This document shows positions 1-7,855 of a stretch of 64,000 nt of DNA, piece by piece (positions within the stretch are counted from its first letter, which is position 1; each line of letters starts with the position of its first letter). Source of the DNA: Actinotignum schaalii FB123-CNA-2. GTDB taxonomy: Bacteria > Actinomycetota > Actinomycetes > Actinomycetales > Actinomycetaceae. Made by a program: the position numbers and the translations under genes. The stretch is from the NCBI RefSeq assembly GCF_000411135.1, contig NZ_KE150263.1, forward strand, positions 310,594-374,593, in the 5' to 3' direction. The notes below the pieces were generated by a model. That model saw only the letters and a list, made by a program, of their open reading frames with translations, made no database searches and was not told the origin of the DNA.

Positions 1-282
1 CCTGTGTCTGATATCCAGTCCTTATTAGTATCGAAACCAGAGAATGACAATCATGATTCGAGAACACAGATACACCACTAACCAGGACTTGACCCTCCCC
101 TCTCCAATACATCGACGTGAAGAATTCAAAAATAGGTACAGATTCATACTCCGAAATAGAATTCGTACCTCTTTACATAGCGGCGGGAATAGCGCGCGCG
201 GCGGTCGCGTTGTAGACTAGTGAATCCACCGCGTTACCGGCGTTGAATGCCGAGCGGGTGGAACTGTTTGATAACAGCATAC
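1..282. other. gene-poor stretch upstream of ssrA
   Basis: I see no convincing gene here. The first 180 bases are clearly more AT-rich than the rest of the window and contain AGAATTC twice (near 121 and 160) and an inverted AGGTAC/GTACCT pair (about 134-172). The last 30 bases before ssrA include GATAAC at 270-275, which is at the right distance for a -10 box of a transcript starting at 283, but no good -35 box stands 16-18 bases upstream. The composition suggests acquired or degraded DNA at the window edge; what lies further left cannot be seen. Confidence 0.4.
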
Positions 283-654
283 GGGGATGATCGGTTTCGA
301 CGGCGGTAGTTAGTCGGAGGGAAGCGGGCCGAGGATGTAGAGTCACCTCGATAACGCTCTCTGCAAACCAATAGGTGCCAAGAACAAGAGCACCGATTTC
401 GCCCTCGCTGCCTAAGCTAAGCGACCTGCGAAATCTGCTGAACTAGGTGTGCTTTCCGCCTAGACCTCAGCATCGTTGAGAAAGCCACTGGTGAGTACGT
501 TTGCTACGGGCGTGCTCGCGACACCAACATAGATAGGTTCGTCAGGGCCTGGTTCGTGTGGAACCCTGGAGCCGAAAATAACTATCAACGAACTGCGCCC
601 GGAGAATACTCCTTTGGCTATCGTCGGACCCGGGTTCGATTCCCGGCATCTCCA
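283..654 (+). ncRNA. ssrA: tmRNA (transfer-messenger RNA)
   Basis: This RNA rescues stalled ribosomes together with SmpB and tags the unfinished peptide for proteolysis. The 5' acceptor strand GGGGATG (283-289) pairs with CATCTCC (647-653) around a G285-U651 wobble, the alanine identity element of tmRNA, followed by discriminator A654. The T arm with GGTTCGATTCC lies at about 633-645. The tag reading frame runs from GCC at 377 to TAA at 413-415 and encodes AKNKSTDFALAA, ending in the standard ALAA degron. The terminal CCA is not encoded, as is common in actinobacteria. The gene is a single uninterrupted copy of about 372 bases. It is on the plus strand, whereas smpB (3333-3863) is on the minus strand with an accessory cassette between, which is not the usual smpB-ssrA order. 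Confidence 0.95.
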
Positions 655-663
655 CTTATGATG

Positions 664-702
664 AGCACCCGCTCCGATTTTTCGGCGCGGGTGCTTACTT
701 TT
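664..702 (+). terminator. rho-independent terminator of ssrA
   Basis: A 9-bp stem AGCACCCGC (664-672) / GCGGGTGCT (687-695) encloses a second short stem CCGA/TCGG, and is followed by TACTTTT. It starts 10 bases after the end of tmRNA and separates it from the XRE gene. Confidence 0.85.
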
Positions 703-717
703 GCACGGAAGTTCTTG

Positions 718-723
718 TAGAAT
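718..723 (+). promoter_or_regulatory. probable -10 box of the XRE/ImmA/PIN operon
   Basis: TAGAAT (five of six matches to TATAAT) lies between the ssrA terminator and the XRE gene. Transcription would start near 730, leaving a short leader that carries the GGGGAGA ribosome-binding site at 731-737. I do not see a good -35 box, so an activator or a self-regulating repressor is plausible. Confidence 0.4.
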
Positions 724-748
724 CAAATTGTGGGGAGAGTGATTCAGT

Positions 749-1090
749 ATGAGTGCTAGTGAAACTAGGATCGGCCAGCGCATCGCTGCCGCGCGTGCGT
801 GCGTGGGAATGTCGCAGCGCGATTTAGCTGCAAGTTCGAGCCTGTCCCAATCCACAATCCACCGGATAGAAGCGGGCGAGCGTCCGGCAACTCTCATTGA
901 GCTTTCCCTTATTGCTGACGCCTGCGGAGTTCTGGTTGATCATCTACGAGGTACGGACTCCATTCAGAGTGAGGTCTGTTATGCCGGCCGTACGGACACC
1001 GCGGGCGCTGAGGGTCTCTATGATTACCTTGTCTACGCTCTTGGTCTTGCCCGGCGCCTTGACGATATTGGGATTCCGGAGGCGGCATGA
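749..1090 (+). CDS. XRE-family HTH regulator
   Basis: A 113-residue protein with an N-terminal helix-turn-helix of the Cro/C1 type: residues 8-65 contain IGQRIAAARACVGMSQRDLA, a recognition helix with SQSTIHRIEAGER and a closing LIADACGV. The C-terminal 45 residues are not recognised. It should bind DNA as a dimer and probably represses its own operon. The start is supported by GGGGAGA 11 bases upstream. Its stop overlaps the start of the next gene (ATGA at 1087-1090), so the two are translationally coupled. XRE regulators paired with ImmA/IrrE peptidases are usually the peptidase's substrate (ImmR/ImmA, DdrO/IrrE), and that is my inference here. Confidence 0.88.
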   Translation: MSASETRIGQRIAAARACVGMSQRDLAASSSLSQSTIHRIEAGERPATLIELSLIADACGVLVDHLRGTDSIQSEVCYAGRTDTAGAEGLYDYLVYALGLARRLDDIGIPEAA

Positions 1091-1950
1091 GCAACGAAGA
1101 AATCGCCCGGAAAGCCGCTGCGCAATTCCGCAAGGAACACGATTTAGGATCCGCCCCGATTCTCAGCGTGACCCAGCTACTTGAACGCGTTATGAACGTT
1201 GGTGTCGCGTTTGTTGCTGGTGCCGCACCTGGGCACGGGATGGTGGTGGACTGGGAAAATAAGCGGCTTGTTGCGGTGGGTTGTACGGATCAGCCCATGC
1301 AGCTACGTTCTACGCTTGCTCATGAACTTGGCCATCTGCGGCTAGGGCATCTTGACCGCCACATGAGCGCTTCGCGGGAATGGGGTACAGGTACTCCGCG
1401 GGAGCATCAGGCAGATGCTTTCGCTCGGCATTTCCTTATGCCAGCAGAAACTGTAGCTGATATCACGCAGAGAAACGAACCCACTCTAGCTGTGTTATCG
1501 GATCTTGTTCACAGCTACCTGGTTTCGCCGGCGGACGCTGCCGTTCAGCTTCGTGAGAATGGTGTTATCGACCAGAGTACATGTGAAGAATGGAGTGATA
1601 TTCCCGCATCTTCACTTGCCGCGCAATTTGGATGGTTGACCGAATACAAGCTCCTCGCTGCACTGGCACAACAACCGCGCGCCCCTCAGAAACTTCTTGC
1701 TCGGGCGATTGAAGGCTATCGATGGGGTGCCATTGGCCCAGCCGCTATAGCGCGCCTGACAGGAAGAAATGATTACCACGTTCTGCTCAAAGAGTTGCGA
1801 GCAGCTGGAATCATTCCAGTTGAGACGCCGGATATTACGGCTACTGCCCCTCACGATACCGGTGCGGAACTAAGTGCTGAGGAATTGGCCCTTTTGACAG
1901 GTGAATCAGGCCGCACCACCCGGGAGCTGGCGATCTCAACGGGCGGATAG
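1087..1950 (+). CDS. ImmA/IrrE-family zinc metallopeptidase
   Basis: A 287-residue cytoplasmic protein. Residues 75-120 carry the gluzincin signature: HELGH at 79-83 (two zinc-binding histidines and the catalytic glutamate) and EHQADAFARHFLMP from 106, where the glutamate is the likely third ligand and the FA..FLMP tail is typical of COG2856. The C-terminal part (about 150-287) is a family-typical helical region without a recognised domain. Known relatives cleave a partner XRE repressor after a stress signal (phage/ICE induction, DNA damage in Deinococcus). The gene overlaps the XRE gene by four bases and is followed five bases later by a PIN-domain gene, so it most likely controls a toxin-like operon. 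All zinc-site residues are present, so the enzyme looks active. Confidence 0.9.
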   Translation: MSNEEIARKAAAQFRKEHDLGSAPILSVTQLLERVMNVGVAFVAGAAPGHGMVVDWENKRLVAVGCTDQPMQLRSTLAHELGHLRLGHLDRHMSASREWGTGTPREHQADAFARHFLMPAETVADITQRNEPTLAVLSDLVHSYLVSPADAAVQLRENGVIDQSTCEEWSDIPASSLAAQFGWLTEYKLLAALAQQPRAPQKLLARAIEGYRWGAIGPAAIARLTGRNDYHVLLKELRAAGIIPVETPDITATAPHDTGAELSAEELALLTGESGRTTRELAISTGG

Positions 1951-1955
1951 CTGCG

Positions 1956-2603
1956 ATGTATATTCTCGACACGGGGCCGATCTTTAAATTCTTCGCCACA
2001 GATTGTGTACCACAGCTCGTGAAAGCACTGGGTGGTAACCCTGTGCACATACCGGCAGCTGTGGAATTTGAAATCTACGACACTCCGAAACGTCGTTCTC
2101 AATTTATACGAGCTGCTGAGACATGGCCAAGATTTCCGGGACGGTTCAAACGCATTATCTCGGATGCTCCAACAGAGGATTTGCAGCAATGTTGTCGCGA
2201 TGTTCTGGGAGTTGAGTTTGACGATATGTACTCCCTTACGAAGGATAGGGGCGAGAATATGGCCATCTTGCACGGTGTTCTTCTAGCGAGATCCGGGGAA
2301 AGAGTTGTCATCGTTTGCGATGAGGAAAATGGAACTGCCCTGATCAAGAAACAGGCTCGTTTGCTCATGATCCAGCATCAGCGGGGGCTCCATGTGCCCG
2401 GCGGTGCGATAGCACATGCCACCACTCTCACTCTTCTGCAGTGGGCAATCGAACGGGGCGGGTTTAAGAATCGTGCCGAATTCATCAAAAAATACCATGC
2501 GATGGCGTCTTTAGATGAAGCGCTACCGAAAGACATCAAAGCTACCGGTCTCACCAAATCGCCACCCTGGCCGGGAGAATCACACTCGGATGATCCGCAG
2601 TAG
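1956..2603 (+). CDS. PIN-domain-like nuclease, putative toxin
   Basis: A 215-residue protein that starts MYILDTGPI, the usual first strand of PIN nucleases with Asp5 as metal ligand. Further acidic positions are Glu37/Glu39, Asp97 and Glu100 in DRGENMAILHG and Asp122 in VIVCDEENG; the GE..AI.L and VV..D spacing matches VapC-like and DUF4411-like PIN proteins. The last 60 residues are basic and hydrophilic. It is the third gene of the cassette, five bases behind the peptidase, with its ribosome-binding site inside that gene's end. PIN proteins are metal-dependent RNases, and linkage to an XRE/COG2856 pair suggests a toxin kept in check by the upstream genes. The substrate is unknown; family assignment is by motif only. 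Confidence 0.7.
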   Translation: MYILDTGPIFKFFATDCVPQLVKALGGNPVHIPAAVEFEIYDTPKRRSQFIRAAETWPRFPGRFKRIISDAPTEDLQQCCRDVLGVEFDDMYSLTKDRGENMAILHGVLLARSGERVVIVCDEENGTALIKKQARLLMIQHQRGLHVPGGAIAHATTLTLLQWAIERGGFKNRAEFIKKYHAMASLDEALPKDIKATGLTKSPPWPGESHSDDPQ

Positions 2604-2760
2604 GTGGCAGCTTCGCGGCGAGCTCTGTTAGTGACGGCCGATCACTCCTTAAGCGCTCGAGATTTCTGTCTATGTGGCCAAAAGAATAAGTGCACCGTAC
2701 CAAGGAGGAATATTGCGGGACCTGTAGCACCGCCCAGCTCAGGGAACCACAACTAAAATT
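2604..2760. other. intergenic stretch with an orphan ribosome-binding site
   Basis: AAGGAGG at 2702-2708 stands five bases before a TTG that opens only a four-codon frame (2713-2727). It may be a remnant of a lost gene or a minimal leader peptide. Nothing else is recognised. Confidence 0.25.
2754..2759 (+). promoter_or_regulatory. -10 box of a likely leaderless transcript
   Basis: TAAAAT (five of six consensus bases) ends six bases before the GTG start of the lipoprotein gene at 2766, so transcription should begin at or next to the start codon. There is no room for a normal ribosome-binding site. Confidence 0.5.
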
Positions 2761-2765
2761 AGGGT

Positions 2766-3248
2766 GTGAAACGGCAGATTATCTTAACCATGATCGCCGC
2801 CCTCGCTCTCACCGCGTGCGGCACCACTAGTAAGTCCAAAGAATCAGCACCAACGGCAACCCCGACTCCCACAACAACGGCCACATTCAATAAATACAAG
2901 GGTAAAAGCCTTGAGGTGAGCATCATCGATAAAACACCTTTTGGAAACTCAAAAAATAATGGGGACGGCACTTGCACTCTGCTCGAGAATGTCGATATCG
3001 GCGTATACAAGCAAAGTGATACAAATCGGAATAACGTAATTGCCTTCGGCAGTGCCCCAGCGGGAACTCTCGGCGAACTTCGAGATAACTTCTGCGCATA
3101 TTCGCCAATCCTCACCCTGCCCGCGAAAAGCTGGAACAATGGTGATGCGTGGTTCGTCGACTACATCACGCCAAGTAAAACCTTCATGAAAGCAATGCAT
3201 GCGGACCGTACCGTCCGACTGGTCATCTCGGTGAACGGTTTGCGGTAG
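2766..3248 (+). CDS. small secreted lipoprotein, function unknown
   Basis: A 160-residue protein with a lipoprotein signal peptide: MKRQ, a hydrophobic stretch and the lipobox LTAC with Cys18. A Thr/Pro/Ser linker of about 25 residues follows, then a globular domain of about 115 residues with three cysteines and several aromatic residues. The domain recalls the small extracellular DUF4352-like lipoproteins of actinobacteria, as does the lipoprotein at 43061, but I cannot assign it firmly. The GTG start is chosen because it gives a complete signal peptide; no ribosome-binding site precedes it and a -10 box lies six bases upstream, so it is probably leaderless. It is less GC-rich than its neighbours, in line with the accessory nature of this end of the window. 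Confidence 0.7.
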   Translation: MKRQIILTMIAALALTACGTTSKSKESAPTATPTPTTTATFNKYKGKSLEVSIIDKTPFGNSKNNGDGTCTLLENVDIGVYKQSDTNRNNVIAFGSAPAGTLGELRDNFCAYSPILTLPAKSWNNGDAWFVDYITPSKTFMKAMHADRTVRLVISVNGLR

Positions 3249-3332
3249 TCCAAGAGGCGGCACCGTCACGGGGCGACTTCACCAGTCTCGCGATATACGG
3301 ACTCAAGCCTTGCCACTCATTGCGCGGAAACG

Positions 3333-3863
3333 CTACCGTACCAACCCTTCGCGGCGCCGGGCGGCAGACATCGCCCGCTGCGCCTCCCGATCCGCCTCGC
3401 GCCGGCGAATCGTCTCGCGCTTATCCCATTCCTGCTTGCCCTTAGCCACCGCGATTTCCAGCTTAGCCAGCCCGCGCACGAAATATAGCTCGAGGGGAAC
3501 AATTGTATAGCCCTTCGCCTCGACAGCCCGCGCCAGCTTCTCGATCTCCGATTTGTGCAACAGCAGGCGCCGCTTGCGGGTGGGCGCGTGATTCGTCCAC
3601 GTCCCCATCGCGTAAATCGGAATATTGATCCCGTGCGCGTACACCTGCCCGCGATCCACCTCAATCCAGCCGTCCACCAGCGAGGCCCGGCCCATGCGCA
3701 GCGCCTTCACCTCGGTTCCAGACAGCGACATCCCTGCCTCGAAGGTATCCTCAATGAAATAATCATGGCGCGCCTTCTTATTGCGCGCGATCACCTGATG
3801 CGCATCGGCCGCCGCTTTCGCCTGCTGGGCCGCGCTCAGCTTTCCTTGTTTTTTCTTCGCCAC
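3333..3863 (-). CDS. smpB: SsrA-binding protein SmpB
   Basis: A 176-residue SmpB, somewhat longer than the usual 155-160 because of a basic N-terminal extension. The family signatures are clear: ARHDYFIEDTFEAGMSLSGTEVKALR, YAHGINIPIYAMG and the basic tail KQEWDKRETIRRREADREAQRA. It binds the tRNA-like part of tmRNA and puts its tail into the empty mRNA channel of a stalled ribosome. GTG start at 3863 with GGAG upstream. It is the last gene of a minus-strand run (prfB, ftsE, ftsX, hydrolase, membrane protein, smpB). In relatives ssrA follows directly downstream on the same strand; here ssrA lies 2.7 kb away and points towards smpB. Confidence 0.96.
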   Translation of the reverse strand: MAKKKQGKLSAAQQAKAAADAHQVIARNKKARHDYFIEDTFEAGMSLSGTEVKALRMGRASLVDGWIEVDRGQVYAHGINIPIYAMGTWTNHAPTRKRRLLLHKSEIEKLARAVEAKGYTIVPLELYFVRGLAKLEIAVAKGKQEWDKRETIRRREADREAQRAMSAARRREGLVR

Positions 3864-3878
3864 TCGGGCTTCTCCGTT

Positions 3879-4625
3879 CTAATCCTTGAGCTCACGCCGG
3901 TCAGTGATGAGGAACCACACAAAAACAAGGGTTCCGGCCAGCAGTACCACCGCTGGCGCGCTCACGTCCAGCAGATGATCGGTGAAGAACGACGGCGCAG
4001 CTGCCGCATCGGTATTCACCGTCAAGGTGATAATCAATCCAATAACAAAAGTAGTCACGCCGGTAGCTACCCCGGCTACCGCGATCCCCCGCCGCGTGGA
4101 AATCGTATTAATCATGCGGCGTACCATCGCCAACACAATGAGCGCCGCGAAACCGACCGCGAAAAGCAGCGTTCCCACCGCGTAAGGAGAATCGGTGAGA
4201 GCAGCCCGATCCCACACAAACCAGGCAAGCACCAATCCCAAAACACCGGTGAGCACCTCGTAGGCGGTTGCCTTGCGCTGCCCGCGCGCGTAGCGCTTCT
4301 CCAATTGCCGGCGCGAATACTCGCTCACATCAGTTTTCTGCTTCTTCTTCGCCGGCGCGGATGCTTCCGCGGAGGTCGAATCATCTGCGCGCTCACCAGC
4401 TGGAACTACCTTCTCGGTGTCCCCGTGCTGGGTAGCGGCACCCGGCTGGGTAGCGGACCCGTCCACTCCGGGCTGAGCAGCTTCCCCGGCCGGCTTCTCC
4501 GCACTAGACAAGCTGCTTGGCCGTTGCGGCGTCGTCGTACTAGAAACGCCCGGCGCGGTGTCACGTGCGGTTGAGGCTGCGTCGGTGGTGGGAGCGGGAT
4601 CGGTCGAGCCGTGTGCTTGTGTCAT
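3879..4625 (-). CDS. four-TM membrane protein with disordered N-terminus
   Basis: 248 residues. The first 100 or so are low-complexity (Ala, Pro, Ser, Thr, Gly) and presumably disordered; a basic KKKQKTDVSEYSRRQLEKRYARGQRK stretch follows, then four hydrophobic segments in residues about 125-240 separated by short loops (RRMINTISTRRG, TDAAAAPSFF). No catalytic motif is visible and I do not recognise the family. The gene starts at an ATG with AAGAGGA upstream and ends 15 bases before smpB, so it is probably co-transcribed with smpB and the division genes. Confidence 0.75.
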   Translation of the reverse strand: MTQAHGSTDPAPTTDAASTARDTAPGVSSTTTPQRPSSLSSAEKPAGEAAQPGVDGSATQPGAATQHGDTEKVVPAGERADDSTSAEASAPAKKKQKTDVSEYSRRQLEKRYARGQRKATAYEVLTGVLGLVLAWFVWDRAALTDSPYAVGTLLFAVGFAALIVLAMVRRMINTISTRRGIAVAGVATGVTTFVIGLIITLTVNTDAAAAPSFFTDHLLDVSAPAVVLLAGTLVFVWFLITDRRELKD

Positions 4626-4751
4626 GACATCCTCTTCGTCGATTCGTGGTTGCGCGCTTGGCTACGCCAGCGCACCGGGATAGCCAACGTGCCAGGATGG
4701 CCAAATGCCGGGGCGTCGGGCTAGCCGCCCTAAGCCGGGCTGCCTCGCACG

Positions 4752-6065
4752 CTATTCGTAGAATCCAGGCAGGGACATCGGGTCGATAACCACGCCGTCC
4801 TGCCACACTTCAAAGTGTACGTGGCAACCGGTGACCATGCCCGTCATGCCGGTCCAACCGATCACATCGCCCTGGCCCACGCTTTGCCCCACGGATACAT
4901 TGAAGCCGGAAAGGTGATTGTAAACCACCACGTAGGACGAGCCGTTAATATAGCCGAGGTTGAGGATGACCTGGTTGCCGTGTGTGCCGTTACCCGAGGC
5001 GGGGCGTACCGCCGCGACCACGCCAGCAGCCGCCGCATATTGCGGATTACCGCAGGCTGAACGCAAGTCCACGCCTTCGTGCATCCACCAGCCGCCATCG
5101 AAGGGGTAGACACGCATCCCGAAGGGCGAGGTCACGTACAGCGGGGCCGGCACTGGCGGAATGAGAGCACCCGAAGCTGCCGGGGGCGCTGCCGGGGCAC
5201 CTCCCCCGCCGCCCTGGGCTGCTGCTTCCGCGGCGCGCCGCCGGTTTTCTTCGTCAATACGGGCGATCTGCGCGGCGGTATCATCGCGGGCCGCGTTCAT
5301 GGCCGACAGCGAGTTCTGGAATTCCCCGCGCCGAGCTTCCAGAGCTTGGGATTGCTGGGTGACAGAAGCTTCCAGGTCCGCGAGTTCCTTGGTGCGGGCC
5401 GCGGCGGCTGCCTCTTTCGATTTCTTTTCCGCTACCGCGGCATCCGCCTGGCTCTTGAGCTGGGAAATCTCCCCTTGTACTGCCTTTTGCCGCTGGGCAC
5501 GGGTCCGGTTCGCCGCCGTTGTTTGGGTCACGTCGGTGAGAGTTTGGGATTGCACCCGGGTAATCGCCTGGTTCGCGGATAGCGCGTTGAAGAAATCCGC
5601 GCTTGATTTTGCGCCGATCAGAAGCTCCACGGTGGAAACCCGGTTATCACCGCGATATTCGGAACGCGCAATCTCGCCGAGGTTATCGCGAGTTTCACTC
5701 AGTTTCTTCTCACCTTGCGCAATCGAGGTGGTGATGGAATCAAGCTCGCCCTTGGCCGCATCCAGGCGCGCCCCGATTTTTTCTTGTTCGCGCTGGGCTG
5801 CTGCGGCGTCGTTCTGCGCCTGCAATAACGCGGCCTGCGCCCCGGGAACCTGCGCCTGCGTTTCTTGCAGCTTGAGGTAAACGTTTTGCAGATCCACGTC
5901 CACTCCCTCGAGGGAAGAACGCAGATTCTCAATTTCGGCTTCCTGCTGTTCTTGCTGGCGGACGAGGTCGTCGCGGTCATCGGCACGCGCCGGCGTCGCC
6001 AACCCGGCAACGCCCAGCGCCCCCGCAGCCAGCGCCCCCAACCATCGTCTGCTCCCGATTCTCAC
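4752..6065 (-). CDS. FtsEX-linked M23 (LytM) peptidoglycan hydrolase
   Basis: 437 residues from a GTG at 6065 with AAAGGTGA upstream; an in-frame start further upstream would overlap ftsX and is rejected. A signal peptide (RRWLGALAAGALGVAGLATPARA) is followed by a long coiled coil (about 30-270), a Gly/Ala/Pro linker and a C-terminal LytM domain. The zinc ligands are intact: HEGVD with His329 and Asp333, His384, and HVHFE at 415-418, so the enzyme should be an active endopeptidase. A coiled coil plus LytM domain encoded directly after ftsE-ftsX is the arrangement of EnvC/PcsB-type partners, which FtsEX switches on at the septum; mycobacteria use the unrelated RipC for this. The link to FtsEX is inferred from architecture and position. 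Confidence 0.88.
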   Translation of the reverse strand: MRIGSRRWLGALAAGALGVAGLATPARADDRDDLVRQQEQQEAEIENLRSSLEGVDVDLQNVYLKLQETQAQVPGAQAALLQAQNDAAAAQREQEKIGARLDAAKGELDSITTSIAQGEKKLSETRDNLGEIARSEYRGDNRVSTVELLIGAKSSADFFNALSANQAITRVQSQTLTDVTQTTAANRTRAQRQKAVQGEISQLKSQADAAVAEKKSKEAAAAARTKELADLEASVTQQSQALEARRGEFQNSLSAMNAARDDTAAQIARIDEENRRRAAEAAAQGGGGGAPAAPPAASGALIPPVPAPLYVTSPFGMRVYPFDGGWWMHEGVDLRSACGNPQYAAAAGVVAAVRPASGNGTHGNQVILNLGYINGSSYVVVYNHLSGFNVSVGQSVGQGDVIGWTGMTGMVTGCHVHFEVWQDGVVIDPMSLPGFYE

Positions 6066-6116
6066 CGGTTCACCTTTCCTATATGTATCTCTTTTAGCGA
6101 CCGTACCGTTAGGCTT

Positions 6117-6142
6117 GGCGACGACGCCGCGGCGCCGTCGCC
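6117..6142. repeat. 26-base near-perfect palindrome between ftsX and the hydrolase gene
   Basis: GGCGACGACGCCG is followed without a spacer by CGGCGCCGTCGCC; the arms differ at one position. It lies in the 86-base gap between ftsX and the LytM gene and could be an attenuating hairpin. Its arms share the GCGGCG-YCGTCG core that recurs elsewhere in the window. Confidence 0.6.
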
Positions 6143-6151
6143 CCACCTCCG

Positions 6152-7066
6152 TTATACGCGTGCGTACCTGCGCAAAGCGATCCAGGACGCCAAGCCGGAC
6201 ACCAGCACTGAACCAATGAGCAGCCAGGGTGCCACCTGGAGGGCCTCGCTCACGCCGATCACCCGAATCCACGGCAGCGACTGGGAAATCCAATCCTCGA
6301 GCAGGAATTTCGCTGCCAGCCACAGCCCACCGACCGCAAAAATAGCGCCGACAAGCGAGGCAATAATTCCTTCGAGGATGAAGGGCAGTTCGATGAAGAA
6401 ATTCGAGGCGCCCACGTAGCGCATAATCCCCGTTTCGTTACGCCGCGACATTGCCGAGAGCCGGATCGTGGTGGGGATGAGGAGAAGCGCGGTGAGGATC
6501 ATGACCGCGGCCAGCCCGCCGGCAATCGCGGTGAAGCGATTAAGGGTGGCGAAAACCGGTTCTATTTGTTCACGCTGGTCGTACACACTCTGCACCCCGG
6601 GGCGGTTGCCGAGGTCTTCCACGAGCACCTGGTACTTTTCCGGGTCGTGGAGTTTGACGCGGAAGGAAACTTGCATTTGGTCGGCGGTGACGGTGTCACG
6701 CCAGACCGAATCGCCCATTTGTTCGCGGTAATTGGCGAAGGCTTCTTCTTTAGTTTCGAATTCGTAGCGCTCCACCTGGGACGCGAGCGGTTCGGTGGTC
6801 AGGGCGGTATCGATAGCTTTGATTTGTTCCTCGGTGGCTTCGTTACCTGCGCATGGTTCGGTGGCGTCATTTGCCGCGCACATGAACACCGAGACTTCCA
6901 CCTGGCTGTACCAATCGGCACGCAGGTGGCTGATCTGGGTTTGGAGTAGCGCTGCCGCGCCCACAAAAAGGAGGGAAACGAAGGTGACGAGGGAAACCGA
7001 GGCAGCCATCGCCTTGTTATTGATAAGTCCCTTGAATGTTTGGGACAGGACGAAACGACTGCGCAT
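6152..7066 (-). CDS. ftsX: cell division protein FtsX
   Basis: A 304-residue membrane subunit of the FtsEX complex. One N-terminal transmembrane segment (about 21-43) is followed by an extracytoplasmic loop of about 120 residues with two cysteines (SVFMCAANDATEPCAG) and three C-terminal segments, the expected FtsX topology. Motifs include [21 protein letters not shown] at the start and NETGIMRYVGASNFFI before the third segment. The start codon overlaps the ftsE stop by one base (TAATG), so the pair is translationally coupled. FtsX transmits FtsE ATPase cycles across the membrane to a murein hydrolase, here most likely the LytM protein encoded next. Confidence 0.95.
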   Translation of the reverse strand: MRSRFVLSQTFKGLINNKAMAASVSLVTFVSLLFVGAAALLQTQISHLRADWYSQVEVSVFMCAANDATEPCAGNEATEEQIKAIDTALTTEPLASQVERYEFETKEEAFANYREQMGDSVWRDTVTADQMQVSFRVKLHDPEKYQVLVEDLGNRPGVQSVYDQREQIEPVFATLNRFTAIAGGLAAVMILTALLLIPTTIRLSAMSRRNETGIMRYVGASNFFIELPFILEGIIASLVGAIFAVGGLWLAAKFLLEDWISQSLPWIRVIGVSEALQVAPWLLIGSVLVSGLASWIALRRYARV

Positions 7067-7758
7067 TAGTGTTGCCCTCCTCCGTACTGGCCGCGATCCT
7101 GATCGCGAACGATCACGCCGTTGGCCAGCTCAATCACGCGTTTACGCATCTGGTTGACGACGCTGGCATCGTGCGTGGCCATAACCACCGTGGTGCCCGA
7201 GCGGTTGATACGGTCCAGGAGGCGCATAATCGACAGCCCGGTATTTTGATCCAGGTTGCCGGTCGGTTCGTCGGCGAGGAGGATTTCCGGGCGATTGACC
7301 ATGGCGCGGGCAATAGCCACGCGCTGCTGTTCCCCACCGGAAAGTTCGTTCATGCGGCGGCGTTCCTTGCCGTCCAGGCCCACCATTTCCAGCACTTCCG
7401 GAACTTCGGTGCGGATGCGGTGGCGCGGAGCCCCGATGACCTGAAGCGCGAGTGCCACGTTATCGTGCACGTTCTTATCGGGAAGGAGCCGGAAATCTTG
7501 GAACACCGTACCGATACGGCGCCGCAGGAAAGGAACGCGCCGCTGGGAAACAGTGGCGAGATCCTTACCGAGCACCTCAATTTTTCCGGATGTTGGCCGT
7601 TCGGCAACGTTGATGAGCGAAAGCATCGTTGATTTTCCCGAACCGGAGGGGCCCACGAGGAAAACGAATTCGCCGCGGTCAATATCCGCGCTCACCGAGT
7701 CCAGCGCAGGTTTCGCGCCCTTCTGGTAGAGCTTCGTCACCTTGGTAAATGTGATCAT
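7066..7758 (-). CDS. ftsE: cell division ATP-binding protein FtsE
   Basis: A 230-residue ABC ATPase. Walker [10 protein letters not shown] at 36-44, Q-loop in TVFQDFRLL, signature [14 protein letters not shown], Walker [13 protein letters not shown] and H-loop MATHDASVV are all intact. The sequence is diagnostic of FtsE ([32 protein letters not shown]). With FtsX it forms a complex that acts at the division site to control a peptidoglycan hydrolase. ATG start with AAGGG eight bases upstream; the gene is 97 bases downstream of prfB. Confidence 0.96.
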   Translation of the reverse strand: MITFTKVTKLYQKGAKPALDSVSADIDRGEFVFLVGPSGSGKSTMLSLINVAERPTSGKIEVLGKDLATVSQRRVPFLRRRIGTVFQDFRLLPDKNVHDNVALALQVIGAPRHRIRTEVPEVLEMVGLDGKERRRMNELSGGEQQRVAIARAMVNRPEILLADEPTGNLDQNTGLSIMRLLDRINRSGTTVVMATHDASVVNQMRKRVIELANGVIVRDQDRGQYGGGQH

Positions 7759-7855
7759 AAACTTGCCCTTAGATTACTACTATCGTGCTTTACCCTACGG
7801 AACAGGCCGCGAAATCGCGCGGGACGCGCCGCACGATCCGCGAAACTCCCGCGGT

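Noticed and set aside
460-897. Open frame on the minus strand across the tmRNA 3' part
   Set aside because: It runs antisense through ssrA, its terminator and the XRE gene; no ribosome-binding site and no family resemblance.
655-3332. An integrated element with att sites at ssrA
   Set aside because: No integrase is in the window and I could not find a second copy of the ssrA 3' end between 655 and 3332. Mobility is kept only as a hypothesis.
3555-4574. Plus-strand open frame opposite smpB and the membrane protein
   Set aside because: Shadow frame: rich in Arg and His, no start signal, and it contradicts the well supported minus-strand genes.
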